A DNA stretch of 64,000 nt from Aulostomus chinensis (Eukaryota > Chordata > Actinopteri > Syngnathiformes > Aulostomidae), in the NCBI GenBank assembly GCA_037954235.1, contig JBBMOA010000003.1, forward strand, positions 8,766,453 through 8,830,452. Reading direction: 5' to 3'. Each line of letters begins with the position of its first letter. The first letter of the stretch is position 1. Below, piece after piece: positions 23,130 through 64,000 of this stretch. The notes under the pieces are model-generated. The model ran no database searches. It saw only the letters and a program-made list of their open reading frames with translations, and was not told where the DNA came from. Made by a program: the position numbers and the translations under genes.

Positions 23130-24960
23130 TAGTGAAGAACATATCCCAGGGGAGCACAGCACACTGACCCCCTCAGTCAGTCTCACCTCACCCTCACCTA
23201 TAGTCATGGTTGGAACATAGATTGATGAGTAAATATAGAGCTTTGCCTTTTTGCTAACCCCCTTCTCAACACAACAGACCAGTTTAGCCGGCCCAATCCG
23301 CATGTCAATCTCCCGCTCCATCCTACCCTCACCACCTGGGGTAGGAAGGCCACCCTTTTCTGGCTAAGGACCATGGCCTCAGACTTGGAGGAGCTGATTC
23401 TCATCCCTGCTGCTTCACATTTGGCTGTGAACTGCCCCAGCAAGAGCCTACCCCCCCCCCCCCCCCCCCCAAGGCAACCGATAGTCATTCTACATGGCCT
23501 CACTGAACTCCTCCCATGCCCCAGTTTGGCTTTGGTGACAGCCATGGCTGCACACTGCTTGTCCTGCCAGTAACTTTCGGCTGCCTCTGGTGACCCAGAG
23601 ACCAGCCATGGCCTGTAGGTCTCCTTCTTCACCCTGATGGTTCCCCTCACCTCTGATGTCCACTGGCGGGTTCAGGGATTCCTGCTGCGACTGGCCCCAG
23701 CAGCATTACGGCCACATCTCACAAGCTGCCTGGATAATACCCGAGCAGAACATGTTCCAGTTGGTCACAATGTCACCCACTGCCCCTGGAATGTGGTCAA
23801 AGCTCTGCCAGAGGTGTGAGGTGAAGATCATCATGACTGGTTCCTCTGCCAGGCATTCCCAGCAAACCCTCACTACTCGTTTGGGCATACCAGGTCTGTG
23901 CAGTGTCTTACCCAGCCACCTGATCCAACTCAGCACCAGATGGTGATCAGTTGACAGCTCAGCTCCTGACTTCACCCGAGTGTCCAAAAAACATATGGCT
24001 GCTGGTCAGATTAAGTCCAATAACTGCACACATCTTGGGTTCAAGTCGAGCCTGCTGTTGCTCTAAATCACGCCCCTCCAGGTCACGACGTCATTGCCCA
24101 CGAGAGTGTTGAGGTCCCCCAGTAGGATAATGGAGTCCCCAGTCAGTGCGCCATCCAGCATCCTTCCCAGGGACTACGAAAAGGGTGGATACTCTGAAGT
24201 GCTGTTTGGTGCATAGGTGCAGACAACAGTCAGGACCCGTTTCCCAACCCAAGGCAAGGGGAAGCAACCCTTTCGTCCACCAGGGTAGACCCCAATGTAC
24301 AGGAAGAGAGTCTGGGGGCGATCAAGAAGCCCACCCCAGCCCTCCAGCTCTCACCTGGAGCAACCCCAGTGAAAGAGAGAGTCCAACCCCTCTCAAGGAC
24401 ATGGGTTCCAGACCCAGAGCTAAGTGTTGAGGTGAGGCAGACTATATCTAGCTGGTAATGCTTCCCCACCAAAGAGGTGACATTCCATGTCCCCAAAGCC
24501 AGCTTCCATATCTGAGGCTCAGACAGCCAAGGCCCCCACCTTTGTTGGCTGCCCAAACCACACTGCACCAGATCCTTCCAGTTCCTCCTGTGGGTGGTGG
24601 GTCAATGGGGGGACAAGTCTATATGACCTTTTCGGGCTTGGCCTGGCCCGACCACCAGGCACTTGCCCTTGGCTCCAGGGTGGGGCCTTGGTAACCCTCC
24701 AGGCTGGGTACACAAACGCTTGCCCCTATTTACCAATGAAGGGGCCATTTGAAACATTCTTCCTCTGGCCTTTTGCCTAGGACCAGTCTGCCTTGGGTGA
24801 CCCTACCAGGGGCAAATTACTCCCAACAGCATAGCTCTTCAGGTCCTTAGCACTCCAACTCGTCCACCATGAAGGTGACGGTTCCAGGAGGAGCTCTGTA
24901 CAGTAGGTCAGATTAATCTTTAATTTCAATTCCTAAACTTTATCTATTAATTTATTCACA
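22914..24960 (-). mobile_element. Rex3 (RTE) LINE remnant with internal RT deletion
   Basis: The minus strand runs from a 5' region at ~24900 through an AP-endonuclease start (24568-24230, GTWNVTSL and RAGVGFLIAPRLS), the endonuclease end (23987-23706, ELSTDHHLVLSWIRW and VRVCWE), then jumps at a C-run (23452-23470) to the post-catalytic KCEAAGMRISSSKSEAMVLS block near 23370-23430, and ends around 22914. The RT core between is deleted. A (CA)n microsatellite interrupts the 3' part at 23046-23127. Confidence 0.85.
23046..23127. repeat. (CA)n microsatellite
   Basis: About 41 uninterrupted CA units; antisense frames give long Cys-Val ORFs that are not genes. Confidence 0.98.
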
Positions 24961-27900
24961 CATTTACCAAAATCTGATAGAATTGAAATATTTTGAATGA
25001 TTGTCACTGGCAAAATTGATTTTTGTATTTCATTACACTAATTTATTTACAAATTATTTTTGCATAGTAGATTTCCAACTGTACCATTGCCTATGGAATG
25101 TTTTCAACTTGGCATTAAACCACTATTTCCCATCTGTGAAATGTGGCTTGCAACATCTGAGTCTTATGTGTCTTTTAACCACTTAAATGTACTTTTGTTG
25201 ATGTCATTCTTCGCCCCCCCCATACGGTTTCACATTATCCTATTATTGGCTAAATGTGCAATTGGGTCACTTGTACCAGATGGTGTAAATATAACTACAT
25301 TTTGATTTAAGACAAAATGTGAGGAACAAAAAAATAACAACTGTCTTTTTTTAACTGTCGTTGCTGCATACATACAAGTAGCCATTAACTGCTGATGTTA
25401 GACCAAAATAACTCGCCAATCTAAATAACCTGAACTTTTGTTTAAATGCTTTTATGCAGATGTCTCTGGATAATTCATTGACAGATAGTAGGCATCATAT
25501 TTTGTTTTAAAGGAAGAAACAAATATTTGTATTCAAAAATACTAAGAAAATTTTGTAATTTTTGGCATTATTGTTAAATAAGTGCACAATGTGACCAAAG
25601 ATCTGAAAAAAAATGGGTCGGACAAGCATTTTCCTTAAATGTTAAGACTCATCTATATAAAGCAAGGTGTCAAGTGAGAGTGAGGCTACCCATCGTACTG
25701 ATCCTAATGGATTACTGGTTTAAAGCAGCTTACAGCACATGTTCTCTTGGTTAAATAGGTGACTTCAGACCACTCCCTCTTTGGAAATTACTCCCCCTTC
25801 AGTGAGATTAACTGAAATAGCTGAGCATTAAAGGAAACCCAGTGGAGAATTGTGCTTGCACCTGTTCTTACACCTGGCAGATTGTTGTCCTGGCTGTATG
25901 CACGGTTTGGCATATTTATGATCCTGTAACTAAGGGATGTGGTGAAAGGGTCGTCAGCTCTATCCATATTGTTTATGTGGAGGGTGACCTGTTGAATGCA
26001 TCAATTCTGTTTTAAGCTTGTTGAAAATTCCTTTTTGAAACAACAAAAAATATTGTTACACAGTTTTCATGTAGACTGACACACAAGTTCCAGCCGAGTC
26101 CAAGATGCAGCTTGAAATGTGAAACTTAATTTCCTACATTGGTAACAAGTTATACAGAAAAATTCACAAGGCCTAATTAGCTATATCTGCAGCTAGTCTA
26201 ATCAGTGTATTTCCACCGGGAATATGCAGGCCATTACAGCAGCATAATTGTCTTTTATTTTTAGTGAGTATCTACCTCACAGAAGATATCATGGTGTTTT
26301 GCAGGCAAGACAAGGGAAGTGACCTCTCTTTAGTAGGGGAGCACCAAAATGCAAATATCAGTTTTAAAAAACTGCAGATTTACAAACAAAAAAGTAAGCA
26401 TGGGTTGTCCTTGATTGTTCAGGTGAATAATTCTCAATCCCACTTCTTTCACAGAAAGTGCAAGAGAAGAAAAGGAGCTCCATGATTTCTTGAGAAAGGC
26501 TCAAAATTTTGGCAAAGTGCTTGTTCATGTATGAGCATAAAGAAAGCTAAAACTCTTAAGCTTTAACAGTGCAACTGATGTGACTGCACAGGGACATTAT
26601 GTACGGCTTGGCAACAATAAACTCTTCAGCTCTTGACTGAGCAACAAACATGACTCAATAGAGACACAATGTAATTCACAGTTGGTAAATGTCACAGACC
26701 ACAAAGGCTGGCAAACAGAATATGACAGTTGTTTGTTTATTACTTTGACACGATGCTTGAGAGTCCTGTGTTCTGCATGTACTACCAGTGTGTGTTCGCA
26801 TGCTCTGTAATGTATTGAACGTGATTACATCTCGACTCATTGTTCCTGTTTTGCCGTTGGCTCAACTCTCTAGTAAGAGTTGACCAGAGGAGCAATTGTC
26901 AGCTCAGACCATAATAAAAGTCAAATCAGTTCCCCAAATAGTATCCATACTTTACATTCATTTTGAAATACGTCTTTAGTCGGTCACATTATCAGCAGCA
27001 ATCACATTGTTTATTTCTAAGCAGAGCTGTTCCAGACTGTAGCTTTATATCTTAGTCATGGACATATTTAGTTCTATTCTGACTCTGATGAATGTGAGGA
27101 TACATTTACAAGCACTGCAAATACATAAAGTACCATCAAAGGCTCAGAAAAGAACTGATAGACAGATACTGTGCCCACGCTTCTGCTTCGGAAAGGCCTG
27201 AATCTGCACATGGGAACATTCACTCTAATGCATGCAAAGTCTCTCAATCTGTGCACCCACACAGATGGTTACTGCATTTTTCATCCCACTGTCTCTGCCG
27301 CTTTCCAATCATGCAGATGCTCTTTCTTTTGATTTCTTTCTCATCTGGTACATTTGTTGGAGGAAGAGGTTCACATAACACAGTTGAGAGCTTAAGTGAC
27401 GATCAATCAGGATGAGTCACCCCTCCCTCCCACCTTGCTCATCACCTATTTTACAGTGCATGTGAAAGCAAACTGTCATCTCACCAACCTATCATTGTTC
27501 CATCTATCAAACAGGGGTTTTGTTGTGGCCATGTTCTGCAGTTCTCCAAGTTCAGGCAAGAGACACTAATAAAATAGTGACCCTAATCCTGGGAGAAAAA
27601 AGGAACATGTCTGTATGCCTAACTATAAATCAAACAACCTCTGACAAAAGAACTGTTAGAATTTACTAGCAGTTGTGTCCATTTTCATATACAACCGATT
27701 TTTTTTCGCTCTGTGGTAGAGAGGTAGTCATTTGTACTCTGTATCCATGACAACTGGGTACTCAGTGGTCTGTTCTCAACATCACTTGATGTCAAATTTG
27801 ACTCAGGCTTCGAAATACTAGATATCACTTTGTTTTGAATGTGCTTCTCATGTAGTTTGATAATGATGACTGACATAAAGCCATTTTAATAAGAACATAT

Positions 27901-29059
27901 TTCTATCCTGATGCCACAGCTGGATTTTACATCTTTCATGAGCTATACCTAAAAGATATGAATCACAGAGTAGGGTTTTGCACTTTTAGTCACTGTTTGA
28001 CATTAAAATGTGTCCATTTACATCTTAAAGGAAATGGGAAATGCTTTCATTTGAAGCCAAAATAGATACCCTTCTCTCCTCTCTGCATCCATTATGGAGC
28101 TGAGACCAACGGAGACCTGCTAACTGCTAGTTAGCGTAACACGGTGAATAATAGTGGGAATTGTTTGCATACCTCCTTCAAAGTTAATCGAACACACTTT
28201 TCTGTAAAGAGGTCTTTACTTGCATTGATATAACTAGGGATGGTCAAAATTGTTACTATGAAATAACTTAAAAATGCAAGATTGTATAAGATACATAGCA
28301 AGAACTATTTGTCTGATGGGGCAAATTAATTAAATGCGGACCCTCAAAGCAAAATAGATCACTAGAGGACTGAGGTACTACTCACCATGACAATGTAACT
28401 TTGTCAGAAATAATGATTACTGAGCTGATCCTGAGCACAAGGTGTTCGTGACTGAATACACAGAGGAGGAAGTACAGGCTCTGGACACTGAAGTGTACGA
28501 ACCTGCCCCTACTAACCTTCACTGTGCTAAACTAATTTGCTCTCAGCTTCTGTGGGTCTCAGCTCTCTGATGCAGCCATAGTGGAGAGGAGGAGTTGCTC
28601 TTGGGAGATAAGCCAGCCAAGAAAATAGATTCATATGACATCTAATGATGCAAAAGCAAAATAAGCACATTTCCCCAATAGTTAGTGTGTTCCTTTAGAC
28701 CTCACTTTACATTTACTTTTGACATTTTTGTCCAATTTAATGCAAATAAACCAGATTGCTAAAGGGACATTATTACTTTAAGGACCTGACCAAAAACACT
28801 CAACACAGAAAAATAATGCAAAACCTTTTAATGAAACACACAGCAACACTAATACCTTGACAAACTATTCAGAAAAAAAGACAATGAGAAAATATCTATT
28901 ACATTAAATTAGTTCCATAAATGGAATCTCTACAGTATAACAATTTATTTACAGAAAGAAATAACTTGGCATGGCGAACTGCATCTCCCAGAGAGCCTTG
29001 CTTCACGTTAAAGACTTAGCAAAGGGGCGTTCCTTCGGTGACATGAGGAGGAGGTGAGA
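24961..29059. other. 4 kb unique intergenic DNA upstream of itpr1
   Basis: No ORF with recognisable similarity, no SUMF1 exon and no classifiable transposon was seen. This is the largest repeat-poor block of the window and directly precedes the itpr1 first exon, so regulatory elements are plausible but not demonstrated. Confidence 0.5.
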
Positions 29060-29245
29060 AACGGATTGTTGTTGACGACGCGGTCGCTGCTCGCTCAGCT
29101 TTCAGACACAACACCGCTCCAACAGCTTGTTCTCACCTGGGTCTCACCGCCATGGACTTAACTGAAGATAGCGCTTGGGAAATGATCCTGCGCTGATCCA
29201 TTTGGTACTCTCTCGGTCTCCACTGCCATCCCTCGTCTTTGTCAG
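29060..29245 (+). promoter_or_regulatory. itpr1: itpr1 5' UTR first exon and promoter region (CpG-rich)
   Basis: A short CpG-rich island in AT-rich surroundings (GACGACGCGGTCGC near 29075) precedes an exon-like block that ends at a strong donor CAG|GTAAGG (29245/29246). No coding similarity, so it is read as the non-coding first exon of itpr1, whose first coding exon follows at 31329. The start of transcription is inferred; no TATA box was seen. Confidence 0.6.
29152..29196 (+). CDS. uORF in itpr1 5' UTR exon (14 codons)
   Basis: The start ATG sits in a near-optimal Kozak context (ccgccATGG) and the frame stops at TGA 29194-29196 after 14 codons (MDLTEDSAWEMILR). It ends inside the same exon, before the donor. 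Such uORFs usually reduce translation of the main ORF. Whether it is in the mature mRNA depends on the inferred exon. Confidence 0.45.
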   Translation: MDLTEDSAWEMILR

Positions 29246-29821
29246 GTAAGGTGTTCATATTTCTCTGGTTTTGCCTGGGAACTATTCCTGTCAAAGAAGT
29301 AGCCAGTTCTTTTCGTATCCTTCTCAAGGAGGAATTGATGATTTTGTCATTTGTTTGTTAATGATTGATTTTACGTATTTCATATCAGGATTCTCCTCAA
29401 ACCCTCAAACTTGGAAGGTAATAATTATTGAGGGATGCTACATTTCGAGGACGAATCCAGTTTGTCCCTCCACTTATTTTGTGACTTTATCATTTATATC
29501 TCACGAAATGTTCTATTGATCTATATAAAGAAAAACTATCACATCAGTGATTATATCTATTGATATATTTTAGTGTGCATCCTGAAAAAAGAATCAGTGG
29601 AACAAAAGATATTTTGTTGTCATAATTTACTGCACAGATAAGTCTAAAAACTTGCGAATATACCCAGTTGTGTGATGATCATATCATAGAGATGTGTGCC
29701 TCTGATGCCTCCTGTTCTCCTGCAGGTATTTGTCATCTTGTAATCTTATTCTTCCAGCAGGAATATAATGACACATTTAGCATCAAATTATATATCATTA
29801 CATTTTATGGCATCGCCAGAG

Positions 29822-30485
29822 GTAAGCACTGTTGCCTCACAGTGAGAACGTTCCAGGTTCAAGCCCCAGCACCCAGGCATTTTCTTACACTTATCCTGTT
29901 GGGGGTTGCGGGGGGTGGCCGATTCCAGCAGCTATTGGGCAAGAGACAGGGTTTGCCCTGGACAGGTCGCCAGTCCATCACAGGGCTAACATATATAGAC
30001 AGACAACCATTCACACAATACAATCAATACAATCTAATCAGCTGTGCTGCAACTTCAGTACCATGAACCGAGAGTTACTTACTTACAAAGCCACATGAAT
30101 TCAAACTCACATGTTCAATTTCTCACTGTATCAGGACTTTCCTGATAAACACAAACTTAGAATGCCAAGATTTAAAAAAGAATCTGACTTCTCTGTCAAG
30201 GCAGCGGCACCTCAGGAACCCGAGATTATCATGAACTGTTAAGTGACTTGAACTACCTACTACCCACAATCATACCTACAGTCAATTTAGAATATCCAAT
30301 TAACCTAGTCCCCATTTGCATGTCTTTGGACTATGGGAGGAAGCCAGAGTACCTGGAGAGAACCCACACAGGCACAGGGAGAACATGCAAATTTCACACA
30401 TAAAGATCCTGTGCCCGAGCCAGAACTCAAACCTGGAACCTTCTTGCTGTGAGGCAGCAGTGCTAAGCACTGCACCACCGTGCCG
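29822..30485 (-). mobile_element. tRNA-headed SINE, interrupted by a 245 bp insertion
   Basis: Read on the minus strand: head at 30485 (CGGTGGTGCAGTGCTTAGCA), body to 30271, then tail 30019-29880. The interruption is 30020-30264. A short plus-strand head fragment (GCACTGTTGCCTCACAG) lies next to it at 29827-29870. Confidence 0.82.
30020..30264. mobile_element. Unclassified 245 bp insertion in a SINE
   Basis: Flanked by CACAAT at 30014-30019 and 30265-30270. The surrounding SINE consensus is uninterrupted in other copies here. No terminal inverted repeats, tail or coding sequence recognised. Confidence 0.6.
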
Positions 30486-31328
30486 CCACCTTGTAAGATG
30501 ATTTACATTATATCTTTTCATAAATTTATACAGTTCTGCTTCCTGTCTGCTTATGTTCCAGAGTAGAAATATGGTGGTTGAGTGCAATTAAGACAATTGT
30601 AGGCCCAAGCCAAGAGGGGCTTAGATCTAATCGGAAGGTGTCATGTGTACAAGTAGGGCTGAATATCAAACTTGACCCTTTTGTGACACCGAATAATTTC
30701 TTCATATACTCAACATCTTTATAGTAAGCGAGGTTTATTTTTCCAATGGTTCAATCCACTGTTGATGAATGCCCTGTAAAACTTTTTTCTAAAAAAACAC
30801 AATTCTTTCAGAGACATTGTGTCAACTTTACTACAATAAGGGTGTCAGTTAGCTTGTTGGCTGGCAAGCATACATGCAGACTACCAGATAATATACTCAA
30901 AAAGTTGTTTTTTTTTCCCCAAGTACTCGCAAATAGGGGTCTTGGGGTTGTGAAGATGTTTTTGTATTTTTATCTCTGCATTCATTCTTTGTGACTTAAG
31001 AATGCAGAGAAGATCCTGCTATATATATTTAACTTGAAGCTTATGGTAGTTCACGCATAGCACAATGTTAGCTTTGGATTTCTAGCAATTGCATTAACGC
31101 TTAGAAACCATGAAAGTGCATTTTGTATGATGCTGAACCAAACATGGAAGTCTCATAAACCTGTGTTTGCCACATTGCTTATTTTCTGCAATAATCCAAA
31201 ACCCTTTAATTTATTTGACTGATACTATTTCTCTGATTGATTCCTAACAATATGCCCATGTTTACGGAGGAGTGCCTACTTGACTTACATGTGTCACTCA
31301 TGGCAGGAATTGTCAAGCCTGAGGAGCC

Positions 31329-61728
<30,400 letters not shown>

Positions 61729-61974
61729 GTATTCTATAAATAAACAAGCATTAATGTTCACAGGAGAAATAGTGGCAGCTTGCACATTCTTTTACAAATC
61801 ACTCACAGTCACACACTGTCTCTCGAGATGACAGTAGAACATGTAAGTAGAGGAAGTTTAAATGATTGCTTTGGCTGTCAGTAACATTCTTTCTGAAACC
61901 AACAAGCATGGTTTAAACCCTTCTTTTCTTTTCTTTCTTCTTTTTTGAAATTTTATTGATTAAATTTATGAGTT

Positions 61975-62402
61975 ATTAAAAACTGTACATGGTATCATTG
62001 AAAAGTTTGTTATAGAAAACCTTTTTAACAGCAGACAAGACAATTTCATAGAAAAACACAACTTACTCAGCAGTAGACAATATGGATTCAGATCAAACCA
62101 CCCAACATCACTTGCTTTAACAGAACTTATAGCAGCTGTAACAAATCCATAGTTACTAAGCCATATGCAGCAGGAGTGTTCATTGATCTAAAAAAAAGCA
62201 TTTGACATAATTAACCATGAAATATTTATTTACAAATTGGAGAATTATGGGATCAGGGGGGTTGTTTTAAATTGGGTGAAAGTTATTTAGGAAACAGACA
62301 GCAATATGTGAAGATGGATGACTATTCCACAGAATGTCTGAATATTGTGTGTGGTGTCCCCCAGGGGTCAGTGCTGGCACCAAAAGTATTTATCCTACAT
62401 TT
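61975..62402 (+). mobile_element. Non-LTR RT fragment, clade unclear
   Basis: Degenerate plus-strand RT text: GVFIDLKK (motif A region, ~62178-62205, frame broken), GIRGVVLNWVKSYLGNRQQY (~62248-62305), LNIVCGVPQGSVLAPKVFIL (~62337-62397). Truncated right at the Rex3 copy that follows. The catalytic YADD box is absent. Confidence 0.75.
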
Positions 62403-63145
62403 TCATCTTTGTCTTCGTCGTCCTCCGCTATATCTGGGTCTGGGTCGCGGGTAGAGCAACTTCAGTAAAGAAATCCAGACTGCCTTTTCCCCAGCCACTT
62501 CCACCAGCTTCCGGGGGAATCCCAAGGTGTTCCCAGGCCAGCCGAGAGATATAACCCCTCCAGCGTGTTCTGGGTAGGCCCCAAGGCCTTCTCCCACTTG
62601 GGCATGCCCGGAAAACCTCCTGAGGGACGCGTCAAGGAGGTATTCTGACCAGATGCCCAAACCACCTCAAATGACTCCTCTCGACATGGAGGGGCAGCGG
62701 CTTAACCGTGAGTCCCTCCCAAGTGACTGAGCTTCTTACCCTATCTCTAAGGGAGAGCCCAGCCACCCTGCGGAAGAAACTCATTTCGGCCGCTTGTATC
62801 TGCAATCTTGTTCTTTGTCATTACCCAAAGCTTTTGACCATAGGGGTTGGAATGAAGACTGACTGGTAAATCGAGAGCCTCGCATTTTGGCTTAGCTCCC
62901 TGTTTACCACAACAGACCAATTTAACACCTGCATTAGTGCAGACGCTGCCCCAATCCAATCTGCCGCTCCATCCTACCCTCACTTGTGAACAAGATCCTG
63001 AGATACTTAAACTCCTCCACCTAAGGCAGGACCTCCCCTGACCTGTAGTGGGCAGACCACTCTTTTCCGGCTGAGGGCCATGGCCTCAGACTTTGAGATT
63101 CATGGTCATAAGCCTTCACCAAATCCACAAAACACATGTGGACTT
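62403..63145 (-). mobile_element. Rex3 (RTE) LINE remnant
   Basis: On the minus strand CFVDLVKAYDHE (motif A, ~63105-63145) is followed after a deletion by the tail region to the C-terminus (GWPGNTLGFPRKLVEVAGEK near 62470-62540). Third Rex3 copy in the window, all on the minus strand. Confidence 0.82.
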
Positions 63146-63480
63146 TTCTACCGCTTATCCTGTTGGGGGTCGCGGGGGTGCTGGAGCCTATTCCTGCAGC
63201 CTTTGGGCAAGAGGCGGGGTTCACCCTGGATGGGTCATCAGTCCATTAAAGGGCCAACACATACTGACAGACAACCATTTACACTCATAGCCGTGCCTAC
63301 GGTCAATTTAGAGTATCCAATCAGCCTAGTCCCCTCTTGCATGACTTTGAACTCTGGGAGGAAGCCAGAGAACCTGGAGAGAACCCACGCAGATGTACAG
63401 GCAAAACATGCAAACTTCACACAGAAAGACACCCTGCTCGAGCCAGGGCTCAAACCCGGAACCACCATGCTGCCTAAAAT
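63146..63480 (-). mobile_element. tRNA-headed SINE copy, head incomplete
   Basis: Minus-strand SINE tail (CTACCGCTTATCCTGTTGGG), GGCTGGAGCC-like block and body down to CAAACCCGGAACC (B-box region) near 63450. The first part of the head is lost. Confidence 0.82.
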
Positions 63481-64000
63481 CCTGACCAATAACCAAATGG
63501 TAAATGCAGTCTCAAAGGGTGTTCAACCAGAAATGTCAATATTTGGGAAAATGCTGATATTTCTTTGATGAACAGAAGGAGTGGAGGTCAGTATTGACTC
63601 TGTCAACAAGCATTTTTTAAAATCACAATATACAAGCAGAAACACAAGGATAACTTCTCTTTAAAGTACAAGATTTAACAACATCAATAAAATCCATTTT
63701 CAATTAGTATCAGTTCTGTCCAATAAATCCTATTATATTATGTGTGTGTGTGTATGTGTGTGTGTGTGTGTATGTGTGTGTGTGTGTGTGTGTATGTTTG
63801 TGTGCATGTGCATGTGGATGCCTTAGGGGAGGTGGAGCAACATGGTGGGCATGACTCGTCACGGCCATGTCACCTAGGGTCAGCCGGGATGAGGGCTGCA
63901 GAGTTCAATAGCGGTTCACCAGTAACACATGACTACAGTAAAGGTGAACAACTGAGCAGGAGATTTAAACTCTTTGGCACTCAGATGTATGCACATGTGT
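63481..64000 (+). other. itpr1 intron 12 segment
   Basis: Holds a (TG)n/(TATG) microsatellite at 63738-63800. No coding exon recognised to the window edge. Confidence 0.6.

Noticed and set aside
22967..23321. Minus-strand Cys-Val repeat ORF
   Set aside because: It is a read-through of the (CA)n microsatellite in a Rex3 remnant.
24146..24780. Plus-strand ORFs at 24146-24430 and 24458-24780
   Set aside because: Antisense shadows of the Rex3 endonuclease region on the minus strand.
63561..64000. Next itpr1 exon
   Set aside because: No sequence matching the expected NSYVRLRHLC-type exon was found before the window ends.

Overview
This window is from a ray-finned (teleost) fish. It has vertebrate genes with GT-AG introns, long introns full of microsatellites, and teleost-type transposons: Rex3/RTE, Rex1/CR1-like and L2 LINEs, a Tc1-like element, a tRNA-headed SINE and a class I endogenous retrovirus relic. 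No bacterial gene organisation is present.

Layout. 1-~5575: tandem satellite with a nearly invariant 187 bp period, about 30 monomers, running off the left edge. ~5575-11561: broken endogenous retrovirus (gag, pro, RT, RNase H, integrase) lacking visible LTRs and env. Its RT is split by a 2 kb minus-strand LINE with an AAGCCA target duplication. 12923-16054: setmar, a SET-domain histone lysine methyltransferase with two coding exons and no transposase fusion. 16-25 kb: an L2 inside a SINE, a SINE inside an L2 3' region, and Rex3 remnants. About 25-29 kb: mostly unrecognised unique DNA. ~29060 to the right edge: the 5' part of itpr1 (type 1 inositol trisphosphate receptor). I see a non-coding first exon with a strong-context uORF and twelve coding exons for the first ~393 residues, including IP3-contact residues 265-269; the gene continues outside. 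Its introns hold a Tc1 split by a TIR transposon carrying exons of a SAMD3-like gene, a long AT-rich inverted minisatellite with a perfect 56 bp palindrome, a gypsy-type LTR with PPT and minisatellite ORF, several L2/Rex elements and microsatellites.

The two host genes are same-strand neighbours, as in tetrapods (SETMAR - SUMF1 - ITPR1), but I find no SUMF1 exons between them here. SETMAR is a nuclear chromatin enzyme and ITPR1 an ER calcium channel; nothing suggests they share a pathway, so their neighbourhood looks like ancestral synteny. The best leads are the nested insertions with readable target duplications, the transposon carrying host-like exons, the itpr1 exon end with an AT where GT is expected next to a possible SI-type splice region, the itpr1 uORF, and the satellite with local higher-order duplication.
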